Of a stretch of 64,000 bases of DNA, positions 55,716-64,000 are shown in pieces. Below the pieces are notes generated by a model, which saw only the letters and a list, made by a program, of their open reading frames with translations, made no database searches and was not told the origin of the DNA. How positions within the stretch are numbered: position 1 is the stretch's first letter; every line of letters begins with the position of its first letter. A program made the position numbers and the translations under genes. The stretch is from Methanohalophilus halophilus (GTDB taxonomy: Archaea; Halobacteriota; Methanosarcinia; Methanosarcinales; Methanosarcinaceae): the NCBI RefSeq assembly GCF_001889405.1, contig NZ_CP017921.1:1502057-1566056 (forward strand), read 5' to 3'.

Positions 55716-55877
55716 ATGGAAATTTACCAAAATGAATCTATACATGAGAAAGGGGATCTTACCAGACAAGCAAACCATAGCATGACCATTAATGAAATGG
55801 TTTTCATGATGGTTATTCTGGCATTTGGATTGATTTCTCTGTACAGGTTGACCGCTTATGCCAACCTTATCGGCTGA
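55716..55877 (+). CDS. 53-residue single-helix membrane protein
   Basis: ATG 55716, GGAGG at 55704-55708. Polar N-terminus MEIYQNESIHEKGDL, then a helix MVFMMVILAFGLISLYRL near 28-45. Not a recognised family. Stands alone with its own upstream region, so it is not an obvious transporter partner. Confidence 0.65.
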   Translation: MEIYQNESIHEKGDLTRQANHSMTINEMVFMMVILAFGLISLYRLTAYANLIG

Positions 55878-56013
55878 TCATTAAAGGGCAATTCACAGAA
55901 TTGCCATAATTTTCCTCCTATCCTATTGTTTTTCTTCCATTTTATCGCTCCATTTGATTTAGAAAATGATAAATGACTTCAGGTCCAATAGGATGCAAGG
56001 AGCAAACTTCTAA

Positions 56014-56799
56014 ATGATAGCGGCATTTATTACGGTTTTTGTGGTAATTATTTTGTCTCTTTTTATCAATCGTATAGCCACTATTGCGTTAACCCTAACC
56101 GGTCTTTCCCGTGAGATCTCACGCTTCCAGGCAAGATCTGCACTTACAGGTGCGGGGTTTACTACTACGGAATCTGAAAAAATGATGAATCATCCTGTAA
56201 GGCGCAGGATACTGATGTTGCTTATGCTTGTGGGAAATGCTGGAATAATAACCCTGATGGCTTCTGTAGTCCTCGTTTTCCTGAGTCCCTCTTCTGATAC
56301 ATTGCTAAGTTATGTCATTGTCATTACACTTGGTTTGCTAGTAATTTTGATACTTACCCGTAGCAAAAAAGCCGATAGATTCCTCAGCCGTGTTATCACT
56401 TTTTCTCTTACCAGGTGGACTGACATCCAGACATCAGATTCTGCAAGCCTGATTTACCTGGGTGGCGATTATCAGGTTTCAGAACTGGAAGTTGGCTCTG
56501 AAGATTGGCTCGCCGGTAAAGTCCTGAATGAGTTGAACCTTGTGGATGAGGGAGTGCTTATACTTGGCATCCAGAAACCCGGCGGTAAATATATTGGAGC
56601 TCCTGTGGCATCTACACGTATTGAAATTAATGATGTACTCCTGCTATACGGCAGAGGTGAATCTTTGCGCTCCCTTGACAGAAGACGTAAAGGGCTCCGT
56701 GGGGCGGTTGCACATGCAGAAGCAGTGGCACAGCAGAGGGATGTGGTGGAAGAACAGGAAACAGGTACTTCTAAGGCTGAATATGATGTGGTGGAGTAA
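56014..56799 (+). CDS. Membrane protein with TrkA-C domain
   Basis: 261 residues. Helices about 3-27, 70-92 and 98-115, a cytosolic TrkA-C (RCK_C) domain about 145-225 (YQVSELEVGSEDWLAGKVL, LLYGRGESLRSL) and an acidic tail. RCK_C domains bind ligands such as cyclic di-nucleotides or ions to control transport; partner unknown. Confidence 0.83.
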   Translation: MIAAFITVFVVIILSLFINRIATIALTLTGLSREISRFQARSALTGAGFTTTESEKMMNHPVRRRILMLLMLVGNAGIITLMASVVLVFLSPSSDTLLSYVIVITLGLLVILILTRSKKADRFLSRVITFSLTRWTDIQTSDSASLIYLGGDYQVSELEVGSEDWLAGKVLNELNLVDEGVLILGIQKPGGKYIGAPVASTRIEINDVLLLYGRGESLRSLDRRRKGLRGAVAHAEAVAQQRDVVEEQETGTSKAEYDVVE

Positions 56800-56893
56800 T
56801 TATTTTTCTGTATTAAATATTCCAGCTTTATATCGGCTCTGAAACTTAATAGTATAACAATAACCGGTTATTTCAAATATCCAGGGATGTCTT

Positions 56894-57943
56894 ATGATAA
56901 ATATGGCCCAGGGACTGGAATTTCGTCTTGTGTCCTTTGATTCAATGGGAGCTAAATCCTCATCGATTCTTGTAAAAACCCCCGATACAAGCATACTCAT
57001 AGATCCCGGAGCTGCGATTCTGCAAAAGAGTTTTCCGCTTTCGGATTCTGAAAAACAGTTCTACCTGCACAGTGCTATACATAAAATCAAAGAAGAAATG
57101 AAAGAAGCGGAACATATCATAATCAGTCACTATCACTTTGATCACTATATGGTGGATGAAGATTCCTGTAAAACATATCTCAATAGCAATATGTGGATAA
57201 AGGATCCTAACAGGTGGATAAACCATTCACAATGGGATAGGTCCCGGCAGTTCCTGCAATCGTTGAGCCGGCTTAATGGGACTACTCTCAAATACTCTCC
57301 TCCGATGCAATGCCACTACAAAGATCCGGTGAAATGCTTACCTATAGCTTTTTCCATGGATTTTGGTGATTATCAGCAACGAAGGGAAGAATTAATTTCA
57401 AAATGGCGAAAAAGATTTTTGAAAATGCAAAAGCGCTGGTCATCTGAGAAATGGGTAGAAACCGTATCCGATGCAATACATTTTTCAGATGGCTGTGAAT
57501 TTAAAACTGGCGACACCACGGTGCGCTTTAGTCGTCCACTTTTCCATGGAATCGAGTATTCTGCTACAGGATGGGTGATTGCTACTATTATAGAATATGG
57601 AGGTAAAAAATTACTTCATACATCGGATTTGCAGGGCCCCGTCATCGAAGACCATGCCCAGTGGATTATTGATGAAAGTCCAGATATATTGATACTTGAT
57701 GGCCCCCCAACCTATCTTTTGGGTTACCTTCTCAACAGGACAAACCTTGACCGCAGCATAAATAATATCATCCGGATTATTAAGGAATGTGTTCCGGACC
57801 TTATTATATACGATCATCATCTTTTAAGGGACCCGCTTTACAGGGAGCGGACTGAAAAGGTGTGGGAAACTGCAGAGAAGATGAATGTCAATTTAATGAC
57901 CGCTGCTGAATACAAGGGTCTTGTTCCTGTTGTTTTGAAATGA
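56894..57943 (+). CDS. Metallo-beta-lactamase fold hydrolase, UPF0282-like
   Basis: 349 residues. SILIDPGAAIL near 35 and SHYHFDHYM (about 77-85), the HxHxDH motif, identify the MBL fold; HTSDLQGPV near 239 supplies another metal residue. It matches the archaeal UPF0282 group of uncharacterised hydrolases. ATG 56894; 56903 is also possible. Confidence 0.83.
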   Translation: MINMAQGLEFRLVSFDSMGAKSSSILVKTPDTSILIDPGAAILQKSFPLSDSEKQFYLHSAIHKIKEEMKEAEHIIISHYHFDHYMVDEDSCKTYLNSNMWIKDPNRWINHSQWDRSRQFLQSLSRLNGTTLKYSPPMQCHYKDPVKCLPIAFSMDFGDYQQRREELISKWRKRFLKMQKRWSSEKWVETVSDAIHFSDGCEFKTGDTTVRFSRPLFHGIEYSATGWVIATIIEYGGKKLLHTSDLQGPVIEDHAQWIIDESPDILILDGPPTYLLGYLLNRTNLDRSINNIIRIIKECVPDLIIYDHHLLRDPLYRERTEKVWETAEKMNVNLMTAAEYKGLVPVVLK

Positions 57944-58271
57944 AACTATCAACTTGTTGTCGCCATTTATCGATGATCATGTAAAAAGGATCGAATATGG
58001 CCGGTGGGATGGTTAAGTCCCAAAAATGGCAGTGTTAGGATGGGGCTTCTTGCATCCTGTAAGGATGCTGAGGGTAATGTTTTCTGCTTATGGCAAGAAG
58101 ATAAAACGTCAAAATAAATGGTACAATGTCTTTAACCAGTCAGGTTTGCCTGTTTATTTTGTTTTAAACAGGATGATTGACTATTGCGGTATAAACCCCT
58201 TGTGGAACAGCAGAAAATATATTGGGTTTTTAGCAAATTCAACTTATGAGATTGCTCTGCTTACCGACAAC
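57944..58271 (+). other. Non-coding region with potential structured RNA upstream of the helicase
   Basis: About 330 bp with no credible gene. Complementary segments: GCATCC (58052-58057) with GGATGC (58063-58068) and a 5-base loop, CTTCTTGC (58046-58053) with GCAAGAAG (58093-58100), and GGTTAA (58011-58016) with TTAACC (58132-58137). The first two share two bases, so they cannot form entirely together. A non-coding RNA is possible but unproven. Confidence 0.35.
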
Positions 58272-58444
58272 CTTTATATACTTGCCGTTGTTATGCACCA
58301 TGCCTCTTTTTGTTTAAAGAAACATTTAGAACAAGTACATTTAATTGATCATCATTATCCCCAAAGATGCCTATACAGGCACCTATTCTGTGTCAGGCAA
58401 TTTTTCAGGATACTGTGATAGCAGAATATAAAAGGAATTTTACC
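58272..58444 (+). promoter_or_regulatory. DEAD-box helicase promoter and long leader
   Basis: TATA-like CTTTATATA at 58272-58280 predicts a start near 58305 and an untranslated leader of about 140 nt before ATG 58445. The helicase gene of Methanococcoides burtonii has a similarly long, cold-regulated leader, so this one may respond to temperature or structure. Confidence 0.45.
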
Positions 58445-59740
58445 ATGGAATCATTAACTTTTAAAGATTTGAATTTATCGAAAAATATTGAACGTGCAGT
58501 TGAAGACATGGGTTTTGAGGAGCCCACCCCTATTCAGTCTCAATCTATTCCCTATCTTATGGAAGGTAAGGATGTAATAGGACAGGCGCAGACCGGTACC
58601 GGTAAAACTGCTGCCTTTGGGATACCTGCTCTTGAAATGCTGGATGTCAAGAGTAAGAAGGTTCAGGTAGTGGTCCTCTGTCCAACCAGAGAACTGGCAA
58701 ATCAGGTTGCCGAGGAGATGAGCAAACTTGCCAAGTACCAGAATACCAAAATGTTACCTGTTTACGGTGGTCAGCCAATAGACAGGCAGATTAAGGCTTT
58801 GAGAAGAGGGGTACACATTGTAATTGGTACTCCCGGGCGAATTATGGACCATATACAGAGAAAGACACTGAAACTTGATGGTGTTAAAATGCTGGTACTC
58901 GATGAAGCTGATGAAATGCTTGATATGGGTTTCAGGGAGGACATTGAATTTATTCTCAGTCGCGTGCCCGGCCAGAAACAGACAGTTCTATTTTCTGCCA
59001 CGATGCCCCAGCCAATTATTAAACTCACAAAGAAATACCAGCAAAATCCCCAGATGGTAAAGACGGTTCATAAGAAACTAACAGTCCCTCAGATTGAACA
59101 ATTCTATTTTGAAGTCAAAAACAACGCAAAGACCGAAGTTTTGTGCCGTTTAATAGATATTTACAATTTCAAGTCCTCTCTTGTTTTCTGTAATACCAAG
59201 AGAAATGTCGATAAACAGGTTGAAACTCTCAAGGCACGAGGTTATCTTGCAGATGGAATGCATGGTGATATGAGGCAAGCGCAAAGGGAACGTGTCATGT
59301 CCAATTTCAGGAAAGGGGAAATTGAGACACTCGTTGCAACTGATGTTGCTGCCCGTGGTATCGATGTGGAGAACATTGAGGCTGTTTTCAATTATGACAT
59401 CCCTCAGGACGAGGAATCATATGTCCACAGGATAGGCAGAACCGGTAGGGCAGGCAAAGAAGGAGTTGCGATAACCTTTGCTTCCGGTAAGGATATCCGT
59501 AAGATCAAAAATATACAGAAACACACCAAGGCAAAGATCATAAGGAAAAATGTTCCTTCCCAGAGTGATGTTGAAGATATCAGGGCGGAAATGCTGTCAC
59601 AAAACGTCAAGAAGATAATCGATGATGGGCACATTGGCAAATATGAGCACTGGGTCGAAAATTTACTGGAAGAAGATTATGCTTCAGTGGATGTTGCAGC
59701 TGCCCTTGTGAAAATTCTGTTATCGGAAGAGAAGAAGTAA
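58445..59740 (+). CDS. deaD: DEAD-box ATP-dependent RNA helicase
   Basis: 431 residues from ATG 58445 (MESLTFKDLNLS); a 26-codon open extension is not helicase-like. All motifs are seen: Q motif PTPIQSQSIP (near 26), AQTGTGKTAA, PTRELANQ, TPGRIMD, DEAD (VLDEADEMLD), SAT, and in the second domain VATDVAARGIDV and HRIGRTGRAG. Unwinds RNA, with a probable cold role. A hairpin follows the stop, and a TRAM RNA-binding gene comes next. Confidence 0.96.
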   Translation: MESLTFKDLNLSKNIERAVEDMGFEEPTPIQSQSIPYLMEGKDVIGQAQTGTGKTAAFGIPALEMLDVKSKKVQVVVLCPTRELANQVAEEMSKLAKYQNTKMLPVYGGQPIDRQIKALRRGVHIVIGTPGRIMDHIQRKTLKLDGVKMLVLDEADEMLDMGFREDIEFILSRVPGQKQTVLFSATMPQPIIKLTKKYQQNPQMVKTVHKKLTVPQIEQFYFEVKNNAKTEVLCRLIDIYNFKSSLVFCNTKRNVDKQVETLKARGYLADGMHGDMRQAQRERVMSNFRKGEIETLVATDVAARGIDVENIEAVFNYDIPQDEESYVHRIGRTGRAGKEGVAITFASGKDIRKIKNIQKHTKAKIIRKNVPSQSDVEDIRAEMLSQNVKKIIDDGHIGKYEHWVENLLEEDYASVDVAAALVKILLSEEKK

Positions 59741-59749
59741 TCCTGCCAC

Positions 59750-59777
59750 AGGGAGGTTTTATTTTTCACACCTCCCT
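59750..59777 (+). terminator. Hairpin after helicase gene
   Basis: AGGGAGGT (59750-59757) and ACCTCCCT (59770-59777) form an 8-bp stem with a T-rich 12-base loop. No T run follows the stem, so it may stabilise the 3' end rather than terminate directly. Confidence 0.45.
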
Positions 59778-59963
59778 ATTCAAAAGATATATATACCATA
59801 ACATCGTACTATGATTGCTTTTAAGAGATCAAGGCTACTGCGATAAATATTAGGTTTATACGTTTTTACTTTTACCGTATTTACTATTTTCCTATGTTTT
59901 CCAACTAGTTAATTATCTGTTTTAAGCTTCATTAGAAAGGACGTGTAATATTTGTTTAACAAT

Positions 59964-60155
59964 ATGGATTCAAGTGCACCAGTAGAAGCTGGCGAAAGTT
60001 ATGAAGTGACCATCGAAGATATCGCAAGAGAAGGAGACGGCATTGCAAGAGTTAGCGGCTTTGTCATCTTTGTTCCAAACACCGAAGTCGGCGATGAAGT
60101 CACTGTTAAAGTCACCAAAGTAATGCGTAAATTCGCATTCGGTGAAGTAGTTTAA
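59964..60155 (+). CDS. Small TRAM-domain RNA-binding protein
   Basis: About 63 residues from ATG 59964; an in-frame TTG at 59952 (adding MFNN) is possible. The single TRAM/OB domain shows YEVTIEDIAREGDGIARVSG and FVIFVPNTEVGDEVTVKVTK. Such proteins (Ctr group in Methanococcoides) are cold-induced RNA chaperones. The gap from the helicase to here is about 210 bp and AT-rich, likely with a leader. Confidence 0.9.
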   Translation: MDSSAPVEAGESYEVTIEDIAREGDGIARVSGFVIFVPNTEVGDEVTVKVTKVMRKFAFGEVV

Positions 60156-60179
60156 ATCTTCTGTTTTTGCAAAAAAAAA

Positions 60180-60210
60180 GATTTGGGTATTTCCCAAATC
60201 CCTATTTTTA
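60180..60210 (+). terminator. TRAM gene terminator
   Basis: GATTTGGG (60180-60187) pairs with CCCAAATC (60193-60200) around a 5-base loop and is followed by a T-rich tract to 60212. Confidence 0.75.
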
Positions 60211-60462
60211 TTTCTATTCCAATTCTGTAGTTTGATATTTGAATACCGCTTAAGTTAACTTTAATTATGTTCCATCGTTTTCCTGTGAAGTTAGTGGAAA
60301 CTTTGGCCGGGTTTAGTTAGCGCTCAATTCATTATAACAATGTATTCTTCAAAAAGCAGGAAGTAGGACGATAAATCATCTATGTTCAGAATTCACTGAA
60401 AGTGATCTATAGGGAAAGTTTCATCAAAAAATCTGATTTTCAAAATTTCCCAGGATATTGAT
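60201..60462. other. Intergenic region without features
   Basis: About 260 bp between the TRAM terminator and the small membrane gene on the minus strand. I see no gene or RNA structure here. Confidence 0.5.
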
Positions 60463-60798
60463 TTAATTACCGGGATGAATGGTAGGAATATTTTTCCTGT
60501 ACGAGAAAAACCGACTATTGAATATTATTGGTGTGGCCGCCAGTGCAATTATTATCATTGCCCATGCGCAGAGTCCGATTGCTGCATATACTGGATACTG
60601 GAACATTTCACCGAACATGGCCGGCTCGATTATGATACCAGCAGATCCCAGGGTCTGAACCATTCTTAGACCTGTATTTGTAAACATTTGCCAGAAAAAT
60701 ATAGATGCTGCTGACAATATTCCCGCTTTTGATATAAAATAAAATGCTGGATGGCTTCTAAAAGTGCCTGTTTTAGAGAGTTTGTTTTTTCGAATCAT
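60463..60798 (-). CDS. Small membrane protein, hypothetical
   Basis: About 111 residues from ATG 60798 (frame open to 60879). Two hydrophobic segments, about 22-45 and 67-90, the latter IGLCAWAMIIIALAATPII, and a short basic end. No family recognised. Codon use is unremarkable, but there is no clear ribosome site, so it may not be expressed. Confidence 0.5.
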   Translation of the reverse strand: MIRKNKLSKTGTFRSHPAFYFISKAGILSAASIFFWQMFTNTGLRMVQTLGSAGIIIEPAMFGEMFQYPVYAAIGLCAWAMIIIALAATPIIFNSRFFSYRKNIPTIHPGN

Positions 60799-60879
60799 GA
60801 TTTTCCATAGGTACTTGCTATAGTACACATCAGGATTCACATCTATATAAAAAAATCCGGATTCATTAATTATGAACAA

Positions 60880-61180
60880 TATTATTCATGAACATTTCTG
60901 GAGATACAGTGTAATTTAGGCTTATTGTTCTTCTGTGACTTTGCGAGAATTGCTATTCTGTGAATATCCCACTACTATGCTTTCATTTAGTTAACATTTT
61001 GAATTAAGTATATTTTGGAAATCAATAAATGACTTATAAAAACATATATATACTCCAAGTTGGATTTGCTTCTTAAAATTATGAAAATAGATATAACATT
61101 TGTGTAAACATCACTTTGGTAAGGAATAGTTCCTTTTTACTAAAATGATTTGTCAAAAAATTTCACCGTGAAGATGTCTT
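60880..61180 (+). promoter_or_regulatory. Promoter region of the RimB-RimK-AstE operon
   Basis: About 300 bp of AT-rich sequence. AACATATATATA at 61041-61052 is TATA-like, predicting a start near 61077 and a leader of about 105 nt. No further motif recognised. Confidence 0.45.
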
Positions 61181-61672
61181 ATGAATAAAAAAGAACAGGG
61201 CTTGATGCTTGGATGGAGGGAGTGGGTTGCGCTACCTGAATTAGGACTGCATGCCATAAAAGCAAAAGTAGACACAGGTGCCAGAACATCTGCATTGCAT
61301 GCATTTGATATCGAGCTTTACAGAGAGAATAATATTGATATAGTTAGATTTCTGGTTCATCCCATTCAAAAAAACTTAAATTTCTATATTGAATGCAAAG
61401 CGCCTCTAAAGGATAGACGTCAGGTGACCGATTCTGGTGGTCATAAGGAGATGCGTTATGTAATCGAAACACCTGTTGTTTTTGACACTTATATATACCC
61501 CATTGAACTAACGCTTACCGGGCGGGATACTATGCGTTTCAAGATGTTACTGGGGCGTAATGCACTTAAGAAAAGAGCAATGGTAAATCCGACTGCATCA
61601 TTTATGTGTGGGAAACTGGATAAAAAAACATTATATGAACTATATGGGATAAAACCTGAGGTAAACGAATGA
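61181..61672 (+). CDS. RimB-like retropepsin-type protease
   Basis: 163 residues. [19 protein letters not shown] (about 28-46) is the retropepsin-like aspartic motif of the ATP-dependent zinc protease/RimB family (DUF785), and [18 protein letters not shown] closes the domain. RimB of Pseudomonas trims poly-glutamate from ribosomal protein S6 made by RimK. The stop overlaps rimK by 4 bp (ATGA), so they are coupled. Confidence 0.9.
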   Translation: MNKKEQGLMLGWREWVALPELGLHAIKAKVDTGARTSALHAFDIELYRENNIDIVRFLVHPIQKNLNFYIECKAPLKDRRQVTDSGGHKEMRYVIETPVVFDTYIYPIELTLTGRDTMRFKMLLGRNALKKRAMVNPTASFMCGKLDKKTLYELYGIKPEVNE

Positions 61673-62574
61673 AAATTGCTTTATTGTCAAGGAATAAGAA
61701 ACTTTACTCAACTCGTCGCTTAATTGAAGCAGCAGAAGAGAAAGGGCATACAATTCAGGTTATAGATGTACTGCGCGCTTACATGAATATTACTTCTCAC
61801 AAACCTTCCATTCACTATAAAGGCGAGGAATTGAACGATTTTGATGCGGTAATTCCCCGTATAGGTGCATCTGTCACATTCTATGGTGCTGCAGTTTTGC
61901 GGCAATTTGAAATGATGGGTGTTTTTCCTTTGAATGAATCAGTTGCACTTACCCGTTCCAGGGACAAATTGCGCTCTTTACAGTTACTCTCCCGCAGGGG
62001 CATAGGTTTACCTGTGACTGTGTATGCAAGCAAACCCGATGATGTAAAAGACATGGTAAAAATGGTTGGTGGTGCTCCACTTGTTGTTAAGATTCTTGAA
62101 GGTACACAGGGTATAGGTGTAGTGCTTGCAGAAACACAAAAAGCTGCAGAAAGTATTATTGAAGGATTTATGGGTGTAAATGCAAATATCCTGGTGCAGG
62201 AATACATAAAGGAATCCAAGGGAGCCGATATACGCTGTTTTGTTGTTGGGGGTAAGGTTGTGGCATCCATGAAAAGACAGGGGCCCAAAGGTGAATTCCG
62301 TTCAAACATTCACAGAGGAGGAACGGCAACTACTATCAGAATCACACCTGAAGAACGCTCAACTGCTGTGCGTGCTGCAAAAATAATGGGGCTTAATGTT
62401 GCAGGTGTTGATCTTTTACGTTCCAATCATGGACCTGTGGTGATGGAAGTAAACTCCAGTCCCGGTTTGGAAGGTATAGAATCTAGTACTGGCAAAGATA
62501 TCGCAGGTATGATAATTGATTATATTGAGAAAAACAGTAAATTTGGTAAGACACGAACCAGAGGAAAAGGTTAA
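61669..62574 (+). CDS. rimK: RimK-type ATP-grasp alpha-L-glutamate ligase
   Basis: 301 residues. ATP-grasp: N-terminal [39 protein letters not shown] near 141-160 and the metal-site [15 protein letters not shown] near 261-275. Adds glutamates to a protein or cofactor C-terminus. The flanking RimB-like protease and AstE-like deacylase in the same operon suggest a write/trim/remove cycle. Target unknown; ribosomal or F420-type acceptors are options. Confidence 0.92.
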   Translation: MKIALLSRNKKLYSTRRLIEAAEEKGHTIQVIDVLRAYMNITSHKPSIHYKGEELNDFDAVIPRIGASVTFYGAAVLRQFEMMGVFPLNESVALTRSRDKLRSLQLLSRRGIGLPVTVYASKPDDVKDMVKMVGGAPLVVKILEGTQGIGVVLAETQKAAESIIEGFMGVNANILVQEYIKESKGADIRCFVVGGKVVASMKRQGPKGEFRSNIHRGGTATTIRITPEERSTAVRAAKIMGLNVAGVDLLRSNHGPVVMEVNSSPGLEGIESSTGKDIAGMIIDYIEKNSKFGKTRTRGKG

Positions 62575-62577
62575 TTG

Positions 62578-63624
62578 ATGCAACAACCAATAACAATAGC
62601 AGGGAATACGATCCAGCCAGGAACAAGGAAATCCATCGAATTACCGATTCCCAGCTTTTATACTCATACATCGGCTTCAATGCCAGTTCATGTTATACAT
62701 GGACGCAAACCTGGCCCCTGCCTACTTGTATGTGCTGCTATTCACGGGGATGAGATTAACGGTGTAGAAATTATTCGCCGTGTCCTTGCACATAAAACGA
62801 TCAATAACCTCAAAGGCACTCTTATTGCCATACCAATTGTAAATGTATTTGGTTTTGTTTCCCAGTCTCGTTATTTACCGGATAGGCGAGATCTGAACCG
62901 CTCTTTTCCGGGTTCTAAAAAAGGTTCAATGACATCCAGACTTGCAAATATCTTGATGGAAGAGGTAGTAGAGCATTGCAGTCATATAATTGATCTTCAT
63001 ACCGGAGCTGTTGCCCGGTATAATTTACCTCAGATACGTGCATGCCTGGTAGATGATACAGAAACAGAAGCTTTAGCCCGTGCTTTTGAAGTACCGGTCA
63101 TAATTAATACGGAACTGCGTGATGGCTCTTTGCGTGAAGCTGCTCGTGAGAAAAATATACCTGTTCTATTGTATGAAGCAGGTGAAGCACTTCGTTTTGA
63201 CGAGGTCGCAATTCGAGCAGGTGTAAGGGGTATACTTGGAGTTATGCATCATTTAGGTATGAGGACAAAGGCCAGAAAAAAGAAAGGGTATGAGACTGTC
63301 ATTTCCAAATCAACGCAATGGATCAGATCTCCTAATAGCGGAATATTACGTTCGATATCTCCTCTGGGGACGTTGGTCAAAAAAGGAGACTTACTGGCCT
63401 ATGTAGGTGACCCTCTGGGTGAGGTTGAAACAAAAGTTATGAGTTCAATTTTTGGGATTGTAATCGGAAAAACAAATCTGCCGCTGGTTTATGAAGGAGA
63501 TGCTATATATCATATTGCCAGATACCCAGAAGCAGAAGAGGTTTCTAATTATATAGAATCATATCATGATGAACTTGATCCTCTAAACGATGAAATAGCA
63601 GACAAGAATAATTCCCTGGCATAA
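62578..63624 (+). CDS. Succinylglutamate desuccinylase/aspartoacylase (AstE) family deacylase
   Basis: About 348 residues from ATG 62578 (TTG 62575 also in frame). Zinc ligands CAAIHGDEINGVEI (about 46-59) and IDLHTGAVA (about 138) and the catalytic Glu in LLYEAGEALRF (about 200) are present, followed by a C-terminal biotin-like barrel (LVKKGDLLAYVGDPLGEVET). Removes an acyl or glutamyl-type group by metal-dependent hydrolysis; actual substrate unknown. It closes the operon. Confidence 0.88.
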   Translation: MQQPITIAGNTIQPGTRKSIELPIPSFYTHTSASMPVHVIHGRKPGPCLLVCAAIHGDEINGVEIIRRVLAHKTINNLKGTLIAIPIVNVFGFVSQSRYLPDRRDLNRSFPGSKKGSMTSRLANILMEEVVEHCSHIIDLHTGAVARYNLPQIRACLVDDTETEALARAFEVPVIINTELRDGSLREAAREKNIPVLLYEAGEALRFDEVAIRAGVRGILGVMHHLGMRTKARKKKGYETVISKSTQWIRSPNSGILRSISPLGTLVKKGDLLAYVGDPLGEVETKVMSSIFGIVIGKTNLPLVYEGDAIYHIARYPEAEEVSNYIESYHDELDPLNDEIADKNNSLA

Positions 63625-63702
63625 TTGTTTGGCTTTAAAAAATCGATTTTCTTTTTTATCAGCAATGATCCTGGTTACCTCTTTTTAATGGTATGTCCAT
63701 AA

Positions 63703-63831
63703 TTTGGAGGGACCGGTCTGGGACTTGCCCTTGTCAAAAAATATGTAGAAATGCATGGTGGAGATATCTGGCTGGAAAGTGAAGTTGATAAGGGTAGTAT
63801 CTTTACCTTCACAATACCTGCTAGTGTGTAA
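63703..63831 (+). pseudogene. C-terminal fragment of a histidine kinase
   Basis: In-frame fragment without a start codon: [20 protein letters not shown] (the G2 ATP-lid region) and then [21 protein letters not shown], the usual kinase end, and stop. The preceding codon in this frame is a stop at 63700-63702. The rest of the kinase is missing, so this is debris from an earlier deletion or recombination. Confidence 0.75.
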
Positions 63832-64000
63832 TTCTTAGAGATTAATTTATAGTGTTATTTTAAGATTAGAAAAATGCATGGATTGCTATGCTCACAATTT
63901 GCATGGCCTAAATACAATATCTGCTAACAGGAAAATTAGAATGCGATGGCTGCTTTTCCAGGATAGGCAAATTGGTACAAAAAGCATTGAAAATAAAATT
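63832..64000. other. Right-edge intergenic sequence
   Basis: The last 169 bp hold AT-rich sequence only; no gene or RNA is visible to the edge of the window. Confidence 0.5.

Noticed and set aside
58026..58418. A 130-residue open frame upstream of the helicase
   Set aside because: Composition is unlike a real protein, it has no ribosome site, and it crosses the likely helicase promoter and leader.

Overview
The window comes from a methylotrophic methanogenic archaeon of the Methanosarcinaceae. The evidence is a cdh (CO dehydrogenase/acetyl-CoA decarbonylase-synthase) operon, methenyl-H4MPT cyclohydrolase, archaeal riboflavin and coenzyme B genes, methanogen-only regulators (MsvR-like, FilR1/Msr-like) and two monomethylamine methyltransferase genes with an in-frame amber codon read as pyrrolysine. 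Moderate GC, acidic proteins and TRAM/DEAD-box RNA genes recall Methanohalophilus, Methanolobus or Methanococcoides; I cannot fix the genus from sequence alone.

Layout. 1-7.6 kb (minus): cdhA-cdhB-cdhC-cooC-cdhD-cdhE, with cdhE running off the left edge. 7.9-9.8 kb (plus): a rhomboid protease with an AN1-type zinc finger, an unknown protein and a NYN-domain protein. 9.8-14.9 kb (minus): homocitrate synthase, NAD kinase, inositol monophosphatase/FBPase, GAPDH, a CooT-like nickel protein and a DUF89 phosphatase. 15.1-22 kb: an orphan transposase-type HTH protein, mtmC1-mtmB1, two tandem FilR1-type regulators, a histidine kinase and a receiver, then a decayed thioredoxin. 22.4-25 kb (minus): regulator, thioesterase and acyl-CoA synthetase, the last with an in-frame UAG. 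25.2-31.5 kb: lipoprotein, Trm1, winged-helix protein, DUF2110, MsvR-like regulator, Trm5, DUF2124 and Mch. 31.9-36.7 kb: mtmC2-mtmB2, a 31-residue membrane peptide, an APC permease, two small membrane proteins and a methanoferrodoxin-like superoxide reductase. 36.8-46.3 kb: receiver, VIT-like protein, Usp, CaCA exchanger, XRE-CBS regulator, two aminotransferases, ribC, ribH, ribL, a DUF1638 protein and an SSS symporter with a 40-residue partner. 47-51.2 kb: an AT-rich accessory island (Dam-like methylase, OLD-like ATPase, zinc-ribbon protein) flanked by gene debris. 51.2-64 kb: macro protein, GntP-type permease, malate dehydrogenase, amidohydrolase, TrkA-C protein, MBL hydrolase, DEAD-box helicase, TRAM protein and an operon of RimB-like protease, RimK ligase and an AstE-like deacylase, ending with a histidine-kinase fragment.

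How it works together. MtmB moves the methyl group of monomethylamine to MtmC; the APC permease beside copy 2 probably imports the amine. Mch serves the oxidative branch of methyl disproportionation, and the cdh complex makes acetyl-CoA for biosynthesis. The two mtmCB copies are almost identical from Shine-Dalgarno to stop codon but have unrelated promoters, leaders and terminators, which suggests recent duplication or ongoing gene conversion with separate regulation.

The observations most worth following are the amber codon in the acyl-CoA synthetase, the sharply bounded mtmCB duplication, two transporters each preceded by a tiny single-helix protein, the accessory island with its debris, and a possible structured RNA upstream of the DEAD-box helicase.
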